A stretch of DNA of 64,000 nt from assembly GCF_028583545.1 (NCBI RefSeq), contig NZ_CP087106.1:2836501-2900500 (forward strand), given 5' to 3'. This stretch comes from Methylobacterium sp. NMS14P. Lineage in GTDB: Bacteria > Pseudomonadota > Alphaproteobacteria > Rhizobiales > Beijerinckiaceae. Below, one piece after another: positions 23,756-33,105 of the stretch (position 1 is its first letter; every line of letters begins with the position of its first letter). Position numbers and translations under genes: made by a program. Under the pieces are notes generated by a model. That model did not search any database and was not told the origin of the DNA. It was given only the letters and a program-made list of their open reading frames with translations.

Positions 23756-24723
23756 CAGGCGCGCCCGGTCGGCTCAGCCGGCACAGCCTCGAGCGGCACG
23801 GTCGGCCGGTCGAGGATGCGCCGGCCGAACAGGCTGGCCACCAGCTCGACCAGAACCCGGGCGCTGCGGCCGCGCTCGTCCAGGAAGGGGTTGAGTTCCA
23901 CCACGTCGAGGGAGCGGACCAGACCGGAATCGTGGAGCATCTCCATGATCAGGTGCGCCTCCCGGAAGGTCGCGCCGCCCGGCACGGTGGTGCCTACCGC
24001 CGGGGCGATCGACGGATCGAGGAAGTCGATGTCGAGGCTGACGTGCAGATGCGCGCCCTGCGCGGCGACGCGGTCGAGCACCCGCCGCAGGGGCGCCACG
24101 ACCCCGAACTCGTCGATCGTGCGCATGTCGGTGACGCCGACCCGGCGCGCCGTCACGAGGGCGCGCTCGCCGGCGTCGATCGACCGGAGGCCGAACAGGT
24201 GGACGTGGGCGGGCGGCAGCGGGCTCGGCGCCGGCTCGGCGAACAGGCGCGGGAAGCCCGGCTCCCCGCACAGGGCGGCGAGCGGCATGCCGTGGACGTT
24301 CCCGGAGGGCGAGGTCGCCGGCGTGTTGAAGTCGGCGTGGGCGTCGAGCCAGAGCACGAAGACGGGCTGGCCGCGCCGCGCGCAGTGCCGCATCACCCCG
24401 TCGACGGAGCCCAGGGACAGGCTGTGATCGCCGCCGGCGGTCAGCGGCAGCGTCCCCGCGTCGAGGGCATCCTCCACGGCTCTCGACAGCGCCCGCGTCC
24501 AGGCGGCGACACCGTCGAGCCCGCGGGTCCCGGCCGGCCCGTCCGGGGCGACGTCGCCGCGATCCGTGATCGCGTGGCCGAGTTCGCCGAGCGCCCGAAC
24601 CAGCCCGGCCGTGCGCAGGGCCGCCGGTCCCATGAGCGCGCCGGGCTCGCTGGTTCCGACCTCGATCGGCGCTCCGATCAGCGCGATGCTGCGTGCCGGA
24701 TCCGGCTGGGCTTCGCCGCTCAT
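23755..24723 (-). CDS. rocF: arginase
   Basis: 322 residues from the ATG at 24723, which has GGAGG close upstream. The binuclear manganese motifs are present: GGDHSLSLGSVDG, DAHADFNTPATSPSGNVHG and SLDIDFLDPSIAPAVGT, with a C-terminal SLDVVELNPFLDE. Arginase hydrolyses arginine to ornithine and urea in the cytoplasm. Its partner downstream is ureD, suggesting use of arginine nitrogen through urease. Length is normal for bacterial arginases. Confidence 0.92.
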   Translation of the reverse strand: MSGEAQPDPARSIALIGAPIEVGTSEPGALMGPAALRTAGLVRALGELGHAITDRGDVAPDGPAGTRGLDGVAAWTRALSRAVEDALDAGTLPLTAGGDHSLSLGSVDGVMRHCARRGQPVFVLWLDAHADFNTPATSPSGNVHGMPLAALCGEPGFPRLFAEPAPSPLPPAHVHLFGLRSIDAGERALVTARRVGVTDMRTIDEFGVVAPLRRVLDRVAAQGAHLHVSLDIDFLDPSIAPAVGTTVPGGATFREAHLIMEMLHDSGLVRSLDVVELNPFLDERGRSARVLVELVASLFGRRILDRPTVPLEAVPAEPTGRA

Positions 24724-25283
24724 CCCACCTCCATCGCCGTCCCGAAGCACCGTGCTCCGCGGACGCTCTACCATCCGGACTCATAACCGGCCGATGACGG
24801 TGACCGCGAGCCGCGATCGGCCAGCAAGATCCGTGACGGTGTGTCCGGGCCGGCCTCCCTGCATCGCGGCCGGAGACGCGCTCAGAGCAGCAGCTGGACG
24901 AGGAGCGCGGCCGCGCCGTGCCGAACAGCGTCCGGTGCGTCGCCCCCGACGCCCGGGCCGCCGATGCGGCGTGACGGGCTACCGGCGCGCGCTGTTCGTG
25001 TCCGATGGATTATCTCAGGAGCTTCGAACGTCGGCCGCGGTCTCGCTCGACCTCAGAGTGCCTCGATCGCGCAGGAATACGATGACGATCCGCGCGGCGG
25101 AACCTTGTCGGAACGGGTGATCGACCATTCACAACTTGGGCTCTGGGCAAGCCGACTGCCTTCTAAGTTGTATGTTCCGGATCTGGGGAAGTTTCTGTCG
25201 GTGTATTGGTGTTTACGAGATTTTTATAAGAATTGCGCGATTGGTTCGCCTCAAACCAATCACTCAAAAAAATCAGGGGCATC
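24724..25283. other. intergenic region between arginase and chemoreceptor
   Basis: No gene with a convincing start or composition is seen. The right part (25120-25283) is AT-richer and probably carries the chemoreceptor promoter; ACAACTT (25131-25137) and AAGTTGT (25165-25171) form a short inverted pair. Confidence 0.4.
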
Positions 25284-27440
25284 ATGATCACGCTATCGCG
25301 GCTGAGCACGCGCCTTCCCGCGACCACCGTCGGCCTGGCGCTCCTGAGCGCCACCGCCATGGGGGGCTTCAGCTGGTACTCGGCGCGGGCAGGCCTGATG
25401 ACGGCGGCCCACGAGCGGCTCGAGCTCGCCGCGGCGGCGCGCCGGGACGCGATCGAGCTGGTGGCGGACCGGGCGCAGGCCGACTTCCTGGCGGTGGCGG
25501 CGCACCCGCAGATCGTCTCGAACTTCCCCGACCTGCTCGAGAACCTCGACCCGGCGAAGCCCGACACCGCGAGCGTCATCGAGGCGTTCCGCGCGCCGCA
25601 GACCTCCGAGGCGCGGGTCGCCCTCGACGGCAGCGGCATGCCGTCGATGTATGCACGCCGCCACGTCAAGGTTCAGGAGGTGGCGCGCAAGCTCGTCGCG
25701 CAGCCGGGCTACGCCGACCTGATGTTCCTCGATGACAACGGCCGGATCGACTACACCGCGACCAAGGGCGCCGATTTCGGTAAATCGGTCACGGATGACG
25801 GTTTGGCGGGCACGGCGCTCGCGCGCCTCATCGAGCGCCTGAAGTCCGCCGACCCGGGCGCGGTCCTCTACGAGGATTTCGCCGCCTACCCGGTGGACGG
25901 GGTCCCGGCCGCCTTCATCGGCCGCGCCATGACCAAGCGGGCCAACGTCGCCATGGGCACGGCGCAGGCGGCCGAGCGGATCGGCTTCATCGTCATGCGG
26001 GTCACGCCGGCCCTGTTCGACCAGACGCTGTCGAAGCGGACCGGCCTCGGCGACACGGGGCAGATCCTGGCGGTCGGCGCGGACGGCCTCCTGCGCAGCA
26101 ACCCGCCGCTGAACCCCGCCGTCCACGCCGGCGCAAGCCTCACCGGGATCGGCCTGGCCGCCGACCGGGTCAAGGCCGGCGGTCCCGTCGACTTCAGCTA
26201 CGAGAACGGCGCCCACATGGCGGCCGCCTCGCCGGTGACCGTCCTGGGCGCGCCCTGGACGGTGGTGGCGGAGCAGACGCAGGCCGAGTCGATCGACGCG
26301 GTCCAGGCCCTGTCGCGCACGCTGATCCTGACCGGTCTGTTCGTCCTAGCCGGCACGGCCCTGCTCGGCCTGCTGCTCGCCCGCTCGATCGTGGCGCCGC
26401 TCGGTGCGTTGACCCGCGCGCTCAAGGCCCTCGCCGACCGCCAAGCGCTGACCGACGTGCCCGGCAGCGAGCGGCGGGACGAGATCGGCGACATCGCCCG
26501 CGCCGTGGTCACGATCCGCGACATGTCGCTGGAGGAGGCTGCCCAGCAGCTCCAGACCACCGAGGCCGCGCGCCTGCGCGAGGAGCAGAGCCGGCGCGCC
26601 ATGCTGAAGCAGCTGGCCGACGGCTTCGAGCACTCGGTCGGCGGCATCGTCGAGGGCCTGACCGGCGCCGTCACGGAGCTTCAGGGCGCCTCGGACACCA
26701 TGCGCGCCGCGGTCTCCAGCACCTCCGAGCGCTCGACCAGCGTCGCCGGGGCCGCGCACCAGACCTCCGACAACGTCAACACCGTGGCGGCCGCGGCCGA
26801 GGAACTCGGCGCGACCGTTCAGGAGATCGGCCGTCAGGTCGAGCAGGCGGCCGGGATGTCCGCCACCGCCGTCGGCGAGGCCCGCCGGGCCGAGCAGACC
26901 ATGACCGACCTCGCCGCGGCCGCGACGCGCATCGGCGACGTCGTCGGCATGGTCTCGACGATCGCCGGGCAGACGAACCTGCTGGCGCTCAACGCCACGA
27001 TCGAGGCCGCCCGCGCCGGCGAGGCCGGCCGCGGCTTCGCGGTGGTCGCCGCCGAGGTCAAGGAACTCGCCGCCCAGACCACCCGCGCCACCGAGGAGAT
27101 CAGCCGTCAGGTCGCCTCGATCCAGACGGTCACGGGCGACGCGGCCGGGGCGATCCAGGGCATCACGGCCCAGATCGAGGCGATGAACCAGGTGTCGACC
27201 AGCATCGCGGCCGCGGTGGATCAGCAGGGCGTCACCACGCAGGACATCGTCCGCAGCATGGGGCAGGCGTCGGCCGGCACCGGCACGATGACCCTGGAGA
27301 TCGCCGAGGTCGCCCGGGTCGCGGGCGATGCCGGCGAGGCCGCGGACTCGGTCGCGCTGGCGTCCGACTCCCTGGCGACGCGCTCGGAGCAGCTCCGCGC
27401 CGAGGTGGCGCAGTTCCTGCGCAACGTGCGGGCGGCGTAG
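25284..27440 (+). CDS. methyl-accepting chemotaxis protein with Cache-type sensor
   Basis: 718 residues from the ATG at 25284 with AGGGGC upstream. A transmembrane helix (TVGLALLSATAMGGFSWYSA) precedes a large periplasmic sensor (residues about 40-350) with dCache features: an early AAARRDAIELVADRAQADFL helix and the GLGDTGQILAVGADGLLRS segment. A second helix (LTGLFVLAGTALLGLLLARS), a HAMP domain and the signalling hairpin with tip [20 protein letters not shown] follow. dCache domains bind amino acids, organic acids or amines; which one is unknown. It is a single gene with its own promoter region. Confidence 0.92.
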   Translation: MITLSRLSTRLPATTVGLALLSATAMGGFSWYSARAGLMTAAHERLELAAAARRDAIELVADRAQADFLAVAAHPQIVSNFPDLLENLDPAKPDTASVIEAFRAPQTSEARVALDGSGMPSMYARRHVKVQEVARKLVAQPGYADLMFLDDNGRIDYTATKGADFGKSVTDDGLAGTALARLIERLKSADPGAVLYEDFAAYPVDGVPAAFIGRAMTKRANVAMGTAQAAERIGFIVMRVTPALFDQTLSKRTGLGDTGQILAVGADGLLRSNPPLNPAVHAGASLTGIGLAADRVKAGGPVDFSYENGAHMAAASPVTVLGAPWTVVAEQTQAESIDAVQALSRTLILTGLFVLAGTALLGLLLARSIVAPLGALTRALKALADRQALTDVPGSERRDEIGDIARAVVTIRDMSLEEAAQQLQTTEAARLREEQSRRAMLKQLADGFEHSVGGIVEGLTGAVTELQGASDTMRAAVSSTSERSTSVAGAAHQTSDNVNTVAAAAEELGATVQEIGRQVEQAAGMSATAVGEARRAEQTMTDLAAAATRIGDVVGMVSTIAGQTNLLALNATIEAARAGEAGRGFAVVAAEVKELAAQTTRATEEISRQVASIQTVTGDAAGAIQGITAQIEAMNQVSTSIAAAVDQQGVTTQDIVRSMGQASAGTGTMTLEIAEVARVAGDAGEAADSVALASDSLATRSEQLRAEVAQFLRNVRAA

Positions 27441-27463
27441 ACCGGACGGGACCCGTGGCGGCC

Positions 27464-28873
27464 TCAGGCCGCCTCGGCCGGGAGCGGCGCGGGCTTCTGC
27501 GCCCCGCGCCCCGCGAAGGCCTGGGCGGCCAGGGGCAGCTCGATCGCCGCGCAGAGGCCGCCCTCGGGGCGGTTCTCCAGCCGCAGGCGCCCGTTATGGG
27601 CCTCCACGATGGCCTGCACGATCGAGAGGCCGAGGCCGAAGCCGCTGGCCTCGTTGAGATTGCGGGCCCGGTCGCCGCGCACGAAGGGCTGGAGCATCGC
27701 CTCGCGCTCCGCCTCGGGGATCCCCGGGCCGTTATCCAGGATGCAGACCCGGACACCGCGCTCGGAGGCCTCCATCTGCACGTCGGCCCGGCCGCCGTAC
27801 TTCACGGCGTTGTCCACGAGGTTGGTCACCGCCCGCTGGAGTTCCTCGGGCCGGCCCTGGACCAGGACGTGCCGGCTGCGGCTGACGCTGACCGGGGCGC
27901 CGAAATCCGAGAAGTCGTCGCAGACCGTCTGCACCACCGAGGCGAGATCCACGAGGCTGTGGCTGTTCGTGTCGCGGATCTGGCCGTCGCGCACGAAGGA
28001 GAGCGCCGCCTCGACGAGGCCGTTCATCTGGTCGAGGTCGCGCAGGGTCGAGGCCCGGGCATTGTCGTCCTCGATGAACTCGGCGCGCAGGCGGAGCCGG
28101 GTGATCGGCGTGCGCAGGTCGTGGCTGATCGCCGCCAGCATCTGGGTCCGGTCGTCGATCAGGCGGCGGACGCGCGACCGCATCCGGTCCAGCGCCCGGG
28201 ACACGGCGAGCACCTCGCGCGGGCCCGCCTCCGGCAGCGCCACGTGGTCGTCGCGGGCGCCGAACGCCTCGGCGGCGCCCGCGAGCCGCTTCAGCGGCGC
28301 CGTGAGGGCGCGGGTGGCCCAGACGCAGAGCAGCGCCAGCGTCAGCGCCAGGAACACCACGGTGAAGATCAGCGCCCCCTGGCGGGGCCCCCGGAGGGGA
28401 TCGTTCGGCAGCGTCGCCTGGAGTCGTGCCCCTGTCGGCGTGACGATGCCGACATGCAGGCGTGCGTCCGACCGGTCGCCCTCGGGATCGGCCACGGCGA
28501 GGTCGGTGATCGTCACCGGCCGGCCGGCGCCGTTGCGCAGCTTCCGGATCACCGGCAGGTCGGGCGGCGACGTCGCCCCGGACGGCACTGTCCCGTCCCA
28601 GGGCTCGACGTGGATCAGCGGCAGGCTGCGACCGCTCGCCAGCAGCGCCGGTCGCGCCGCCGGGTCGGCGGCGTCCATGAGCCTCACCAGGACCCCGAGG
28701 CGGCTCGCGGCCACGCCCGGCAGCGTGTCGGGATTCTGCGACTCGTGCAGGATCAGGAACGCCGCGGTGGCGACCACGTGGGCGACCGCGATGCCGGCGA
28801 CCACCAGCAGCGCGATCTGTCCCGCGATCGTCTTCGGACGCAGCCGCGCGCGGAGCCGGCCCAGGCCGCTCAT
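27464..28873 (-). CDS. sensor histidine kinase of OmpR-type system
   Basis: 469 residues from the ATG at 28873, overlapping the regulator stop (ATGA). A transmembrane helix near residues 15-40 (IALLVVAGIAVAHVVATAAF), a periplasmic domain of about 130 residues, a second helix (ALIFTVVFLALTLALLCVWA) and HAMP are followed by the H-box AAISHDLRTPITRLRL, the N-box LQRAVTNLVDNAVKY and the G-boxes DNGPGIP and GFGLGLSIVQAIVE. It would autophosphorylate on the H-box His and pass phosphate to the adjacent regulator. The signal is unknown. Confidence 0.92.
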   Translation of the reverse strand: MSGLGRLRARLRPKTIAGQIALLVVAGIAVAHVVATAAFLILHESQNPDTLPGVAASRLGVLVRLMDAADPAARPALLASGRSLPLIHVEPWDGTVPSGATSPPDLPVIRKLRNGAGRPVTITDLAVADPEGDRSDARLHVGIVTPTGARLQATLPNDPLRGPRQGALIFTVVFLALTLALLCVWATRALTAPLKRLAGAAEAFGARDDHVALPEAGPREVLAVSRALDRMRSRVRRLIDDRTQMLAAISHDLRTPITRLRLRAEFIEDDNARASTLRDLDQMNGLVEAALSFVRDGQIRDTNSHSLVDLASVVQTVCDDFSDFGAPVSVSRSRHVLVQGRPEELQRAVTNLVDNAVKYGGRADVQMEASERGVRVCILDNGPGIPEAEREAMLQPFVRGDRARNLNEASGFGLGLSIVQAIVEAHNGRLRLENRPEGGLCAAIELPLAAQAFAGRGAQKPAPLPAEAA

Positions 28874-29625
28874 GACCGCGTGACCTCGGGCGTGAACAGG
28901 TAGCCCCCGGACCGGATCGTGCGGATGAACTCGGGGTTGCGGGTGTCGCGCTCGATCTTCTGGCGGATGCGGGAGATCAGCACGTCGATGCTCCGCTCGA
29001 ACGGGCCCGCGGCCCGGCCCTGGGTCAGGTCGAGGAGCTGGTCCCGCGACAGCACCCGCCCCGGCCGGAGACACAAGGCGTGGAGCAGGTCGAACTCCGC
29101 CCCGGTGATCGAGATGCGGGCGCCCTCAGGCGACAGGACCTGCCGCAGGGAGACGTCCAGGGTCCAGCCCGAGAAATGCAGCCGCCGCCGCTCGTCGGCG
29201 TCCGGCGCCTCGGCGGCGACCCGGCGCAGGATCGCGCGGATCCGGGCGAGCAGCTCCCGCGGGTTGAACGGCTTGGCGAGGTAGTCGTCGGCGCCGAGTT
29301 CGAGGCCGAGGATCCGGTCCACGTCCTCGGACTTCGCGGTCAGGATCAGGATCGGGATCTGCGAGGTGCCGCGCAGGCGCTTGCACAGGCTCAGACCGTC
29401 CTCGCCGGGAAGCATCAGGTCGAGCACGATGAGGTCGATGCGCGCCTCCGCCAGGACCCGGTCCATGTCGGCGCCGTCACCGGCCAGCGTGACGCGGCAA
29501 TCGTTGCCGCGCAGGTAGCGCGCGATCAGCGCCGAGATCTCCCGATCGTCCTCGACGACGAGGATGTGGGGTGTTGCCGGTGCGCTCATCGCGAAGGAGT
29601 CGGTCTGCGGGTCGGCCTGCATCAT
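28870..29625 (-). CDS. OmpR-family response regulator
   Basis: 251 residues from the ATG at 29625 (an internal ATG at 29589 is an alternative). The receiver has VVEDDREIS with the acidic pair, LIVLDLMLPGEDGLS with the phosphoacceptor Asp, LILTAKSEDVD and DYLAKPFNPREL. The C-terminal winged helix is of OmpR type (LSRDQLLDLTQGR, FERSIDVLISRIRQKIE, IRTIRSGGYLF). It is first in a two-gene operon with its kinase, and divergent from the acyl-CoA dehydrogenase gene, which it might control. Confidence 0.92.
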   Translation of the reverse strand: MMQADPQTDSFAMSAPATPHILVVEDDREISALIARYLRGNDCRVTLAGDGADMDRVLAEARIDLIVLDLMLPGEDGLSLCKRLRGTSQIPILILTAKSEDVDRILGLELGADDYLAKPFNPRELLARIRAILRRVAAEAPDADERRRLHFSGWTLDVSLRQVLSPEGARISITGAEFDLLHALCLRPGRVLSRDQLLDLTQGRAAGPFERSIDVLISRIRQKIERDTRNPEFIRTIRSGGYLFTPEVTRS

Positions 29626-29749
29626 CAGGCTATTATGACCCCGTCCGCCGATTATTCGAAGATGGGGCACGGAACCATTTTGTAAGCGCGTGTTTCCCGC
29701 ACGGACCTGAACTGAGTTGCCGCACGGCGTCACATCACAGGGGGGAACG

Positions 29750-30994
29750 ATGACCGGAACCGAGGATCGGAAGGACCTGATCGCGCCGCGGCCGCCGGAA
29801 CTCGCCTCGCCCTGGCGCACCGAGGCGCGGGCGGCGCTGCAGGCCGAGGCCCGCGCCTTCGCCCGCGACACGGTCCTGCCGCTCGCCGACGAGCTCGACC
29901 GCCACAAGGCCGAGATGCCGCGCGCGCTCATCGACGCCATGGCCGAGAAGGGCTGGTTCGGCATCACGATCCCGGCGGAGCACGGCGGCCTGGGCCTCGG
30001 CGTGTTCGAGTACTGCCTCGTCTCGGAGGAACTGGCCCGGGCCTGGCTCTCGGTGGGCAGCATCCTGGCGCGCGGCCAGGGCCTCGGCACCCAGACCCTC
30101 GACCCGGAGCGCCGGGCGGAGCTGCTCCGGCGCTCGGCCCGGGGGCACTGGATCGGCTCGATCTCCCTGTCGGAACCCGATGCCGGCTCCGACCTCGCCG
30201 GCGTGCAGACCCGGGCGGTGCGCGACGGCGACCGGTGGCGGATCACCGGTACCAAGCGCTGGGCCGGCTTCGCCAAGGGCGCCGACTTCATCGAGGTCCT
30301 CGCCCGGACCCGCGACCCGGAGCCGGGGGAGTCGCGCTCCGCCGGCCTGGAACCGTTCCTCGTGCTCAAGGAGCGCGACAGCTTCCCCGCCGGCGTGACC
30401 GGCCGGGTGATCGACAAGATCGGCTATCACGGCTTCCAGACTTTCGAGCTGACCCTGGAGGACGTGTGCGTGCCCGAGAGCGACCGGCTCACCGGGCTGT
30501 ACGGCGACCAGGGGGCGGACGCGGATTCCGGCGGGTTCGCCGCCGTCCAGCGCGGCCTCAACATCGCCCGGGTCCACACGGCGGCGCGGGCCGTCGGCGT
30601 CGCCCGCGCGGCGGTCGAGGATTGCCAGAGCTACCTTCAGGAGCGGGTGCAGTTCGGCCACCCGATCGGCGACTTCCAGGCGCTGCGCTTCGCGCTCGCC
30701 GACATGGCGGCCGAGGTCGCGCAGGCGCGGGCCTTCTGGCACCAGGTCGCCCACCTCCTCGACCAGGGCGAGCCCGCCGAGAGCGAATCGGCCATGGTGA
30801 AGCTCTTGGCCACCGAGATGGCGGTGCGGGTCACCAACCAGGCGATGCAGCTCCACGGCGGCAACGGCTACACCACCGAGCGCCGGGTCGAGCGCTACTG
30901 GCGCGACGCGCGGCTGACGACGATCTTCGAGGGCACGAGCGAGATCCAGCGCCGGATCATCAGCGACCGGATGCTGCCGCGACCCGGGGCCTGA
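29750..30994 (+). CDS. acyl-CoA dehydrogenase
   Basis: 414 residues from the ATG at 29750 with a G-rich ribosome site (AGGGGGGAACG). Family features are GWFGITIPAEHGGLGLG, SISLSEPDAGSDLAGVQT, VQFGHPIGDFQALRFALAD, LHGGNGYTTERRVERYWRDA and IFEGTSEIQRRII, where the catalytic Glu lies in FEGTSE. The enzyme oxidises an acyl-CoA to the enoyl-CoA using FAD and passes electrons to ETF. The substrate (straight or branched chain) is not determinable. It is divergent from the response regulator. Confidence 0.92.
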   Translation: MTGTEDRKDLIAPRPPELASPWRTEARAALQAEARAFARDTVLPLADELDRHKAEMPRALIDAMAEKGWFGITIPAEHGGLGLGVFEYCLVSEELARAWLSVGSILARGQGLGTQTLDPERRAELLRRSARGHWIGSISLSEPDAGSDLAGVQTRAVRDGDRWRITGTKRWAGFAKGADFIEVLARTRDPEPGESRSAGLEPFLVLKERDSFPAGVTGRVIDKIGYHGFQTFELTLEDVCVPESDRLTGLYGDQGADADSGGFAAVQRGLNIARVHTAARAVGVARAAVEDCQSYLQERVQFGHPIGDFQALRFALADMAAEVAQARAFWHQVAHLLDQGEPAESESAMVKLLATEMAVRVTNQAMQLHGGNGYTTERRVERYWRDARLTTIFEGTSEIQRRIISDRMLPRPGA

Positions 30995-31109
30995 TCGCCC
31001 GCGATCGACCGTGCGGCGAATCGTCGAGCGGGACTCCCCGCCCGGCGTCGCCCGGCTACCTCACGACTCTGTCCTGCCCGGCGGACCGGGTGCCGCCACC
31101 GGAAGCCCC

Positions 31110-32975
31110 GTGTCGAAGCCCATCAGCGACTACGCCCTCATCGGCGACACCCATTCCTGCGCGCTGATCGCCCGCGACGGCTCGATCGACTGGCTGTGCT
31201 GGCCGCGCCACGATTCGCCGGCTCTGTTCGTGAAGCTCCTCGACGACGACGCGGGCGGCGCGTGCAGCGTCGCCTTCGACGGTCCGACCGGGAGCGCGCG
31301 CCGCTACCTGCCCGACACGAACATCCTGGAGACGACCTTCACGACCGAGACCGGCCGGGCGCGCCTCGTCGACCTGATGCCGGTCAACCCGCCGAGCCCG
31401 GAGCCCGACGAGGGGCCGGACGGCGAGGGCGAGAGCCGCTTGATCCGGCTGCTGACCTGCGAGCGGGGCCGGGTCGCCGGCACGTTCCGGGTCCGCCCGA
31501 CCTTCGACTACGCCCGCCGCCCCTGCACCCCTCTGGTCGAGGGCCGGTCGGTCCTGTTCGAGGCCGGGGACTGGCGCGTGCGGGTCAACGCGCAAGCTTG
31601 CCCGACCCTCGCGGGCGACGCGGCCGAGATCCGGTTCGACCTGGCGGAAGGCGAGACCGCCTACCTGGTCCTGACCCACGGCGAGGATCAGGACGACGCC
31701 TGCATCGACGATTTCGCCGGCGCCCGGCGGCGCCTGGAGACGACCGCCGATTACTGGCGCCGCTGGAGCGCCCGCAGCACCTATCGCGGCGCCTACCGGG
31801 ACGCGGTGATGCGGTCCGCCCTGTGCCTGAAGCTGCTGACCTACTCGCCCTCGGGCGGGATCGTGGCGGCGGCCACCGCCGGCCTGCCCGAGGCGGTGCC
31901 GGGCAACCGCAACTACGATTACCGCTTCACGTGGATGCGGGACGCCTCCTTCACGGTCACCGCCTTCGTGATGCTGGGCTACATCCGCGAGGCGTCCGAG
32001 TTCCTGCGCTTCCTGCGCGAACGGGACGGCACGTTCGGACGGGAGACGCGGCTGATGTACGGCATCGCCGGCGACATGCCGCCGGAGGAGGAGTTGAGCC
32101 ACCTCGCCGGCTGGAACGGCGTGGGGCCGGTGGTGATCGGCAACCTCGCCGAGCACCAGGACCAGCACGACATCTACGGCGAGCTGCTCCGGGCGCTGTG
32201 CATCTTCCTCGAGGCGGTGGATTACGACCCGCCCGAGAAGGTCAACGACCGGCTGCCGGAGGTGCTGGACAACCTCACCGCCCGGGCCATCCGCCACCGC
32301 CACGACGCGGATAGCGGCATCTGGGAGCTGCGCACCGGACCGCGCCAGCAGGTCCACACCAAGGCGATGCTCTGGGTCGCACTGCGGGACGCGGCCCGGA
32401 TCGCCCGCAACATCGCGGGGGTGCCGGAGACGAAGATCGCCGAATGGGAGCGGGTCGCCGCCGAGATCCGGTCGGAATATCTGGAGAACGGTTGGAGCGC
32501 CGAGAAGCAGGCCTATGTCGGCGCCTACGACTCGCATCATCTCGACGCCGCGGTCCTGCGCGTGGCCCTGTTCGGCGCCCTCGACCCGCGGGAGCCGCGG
32601 ATGCGCGCCACCCTGGCGGCGGTCGAGCGCGAGCTGGGCGTCGGCGACCTGATCTACCGCTACCGCATGGAGGACGGGCTGGCGGGCGACGAGGGCACGT
32701 TCACGGCCTGCGCCTTCTGGCGTGTCGGCTGCCTCGCCCTCGACGGGCGGACCGGCGAGGCCAGGGCCGCCTTCGAGCGGCTGATCGCCCGGTGCAACGA
32801 TGTCGGGCTGCTCGCCGAGGAGATCGACCCGGCCACCGGGGCGCAGCGCGGGAACACGCCGCAGGGATTCTCCCACATGGCCCTGATCAACGCCGCGCTG
32901 CGGCTGGAGGACAGCATCGCGCGCTTCGGCGTGGACGACGGGGCGGAGATCGTCACCCGGTCGGCCGCCGAGTAG
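31110..32975 (+). CDS. glycoside hydrolase family 15 protein
   Basis: 621 residues from a likely GTG at 31110. The N-terminus (PISDYALIGDTHSCALIARD, then GSIDWLCWPRHDSPALF) and the catalytic (alpha/alpha)6 barrel part (NYDYRFTWMRDASFTVTAFV, then GWNGVGPVVIGNLAEHQDQ, then DEGTFTACAFW near the end) are those of GH15 glucoamylase- or trehalase-like enzymes. No signal peptide is seen, so it probably acts in the cytoplasm on trehalose or maltodextrins. The exact substrate is unknown. Confidence 0.9.
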   Translation: MSKPISDYALIGDTHSCALIARDGSIDWLCWPRHDSPALFVKLLDDDAGGACSVAFDGPTGSARRYLPDTNILETTFTTETGRARLVDLMPVNPPSPEPDEGPDGEGESRLIRLLTCERGRVAGTFRVRPTFDYARRPCTPLVEGRSVLFEAGDWRVRVNAQACPTLAGDAAEIRFDLAEGETAYLVLTHGEDQDDACIDDFAGARRRLETTADYWRRWSARSTYRGAYRDAVMRSALCLKLLTYSPSGGIVAAATAGLPEAVPGNRNYDYRFTWMRDASFTVTAFVMLGYIREASEFLRFLRERDGTFGRETRLMYGIAGDMPPEEELSHLAGWNGVGPVVIGNLAEHQDQHDIYGELLRALCIFLEAVDYDPPEKVNDRLPEVLDNLTARAIRHRHDADSGIWELRTGPRQQVHTKAMLWVALRDAARIARNIAGVPETKIAEWERVAAEIRSEYLENGWSAEKQAYVGAYDSHHLDAAVLRVALFGALDPREPRMRATLAAVERELGVGDLIYRYRMEDGLAGDEGTFTACAFWRVGCLALDGRTGEARAAFERLIARCNDVGLLAEEIDPATGAQRGNTPQGFSHMALINAALRLEDSIARFGVDDGAEIVTRSAAE

Positions 32976-33105
32976 CGCCGCTCCGGCTCCCCGCACGGGC
33001 CGGTCCGCGCCACGTCGCGGTTGACCAAGCGAGTGTCGCTGGCGTGGCAGCGGGCGGTCGGTCCGGCGGCGATAGTTCCGGGGCCTGAATGGCTCCGGAG
33101 GTCCC

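Noticed and set aside
22831..24784. Plus-strand frames opposite ureD and arginase
   Set aside because: The minus strand carries complete family motifs; the plus frames are Arg/Gly-rich noise.
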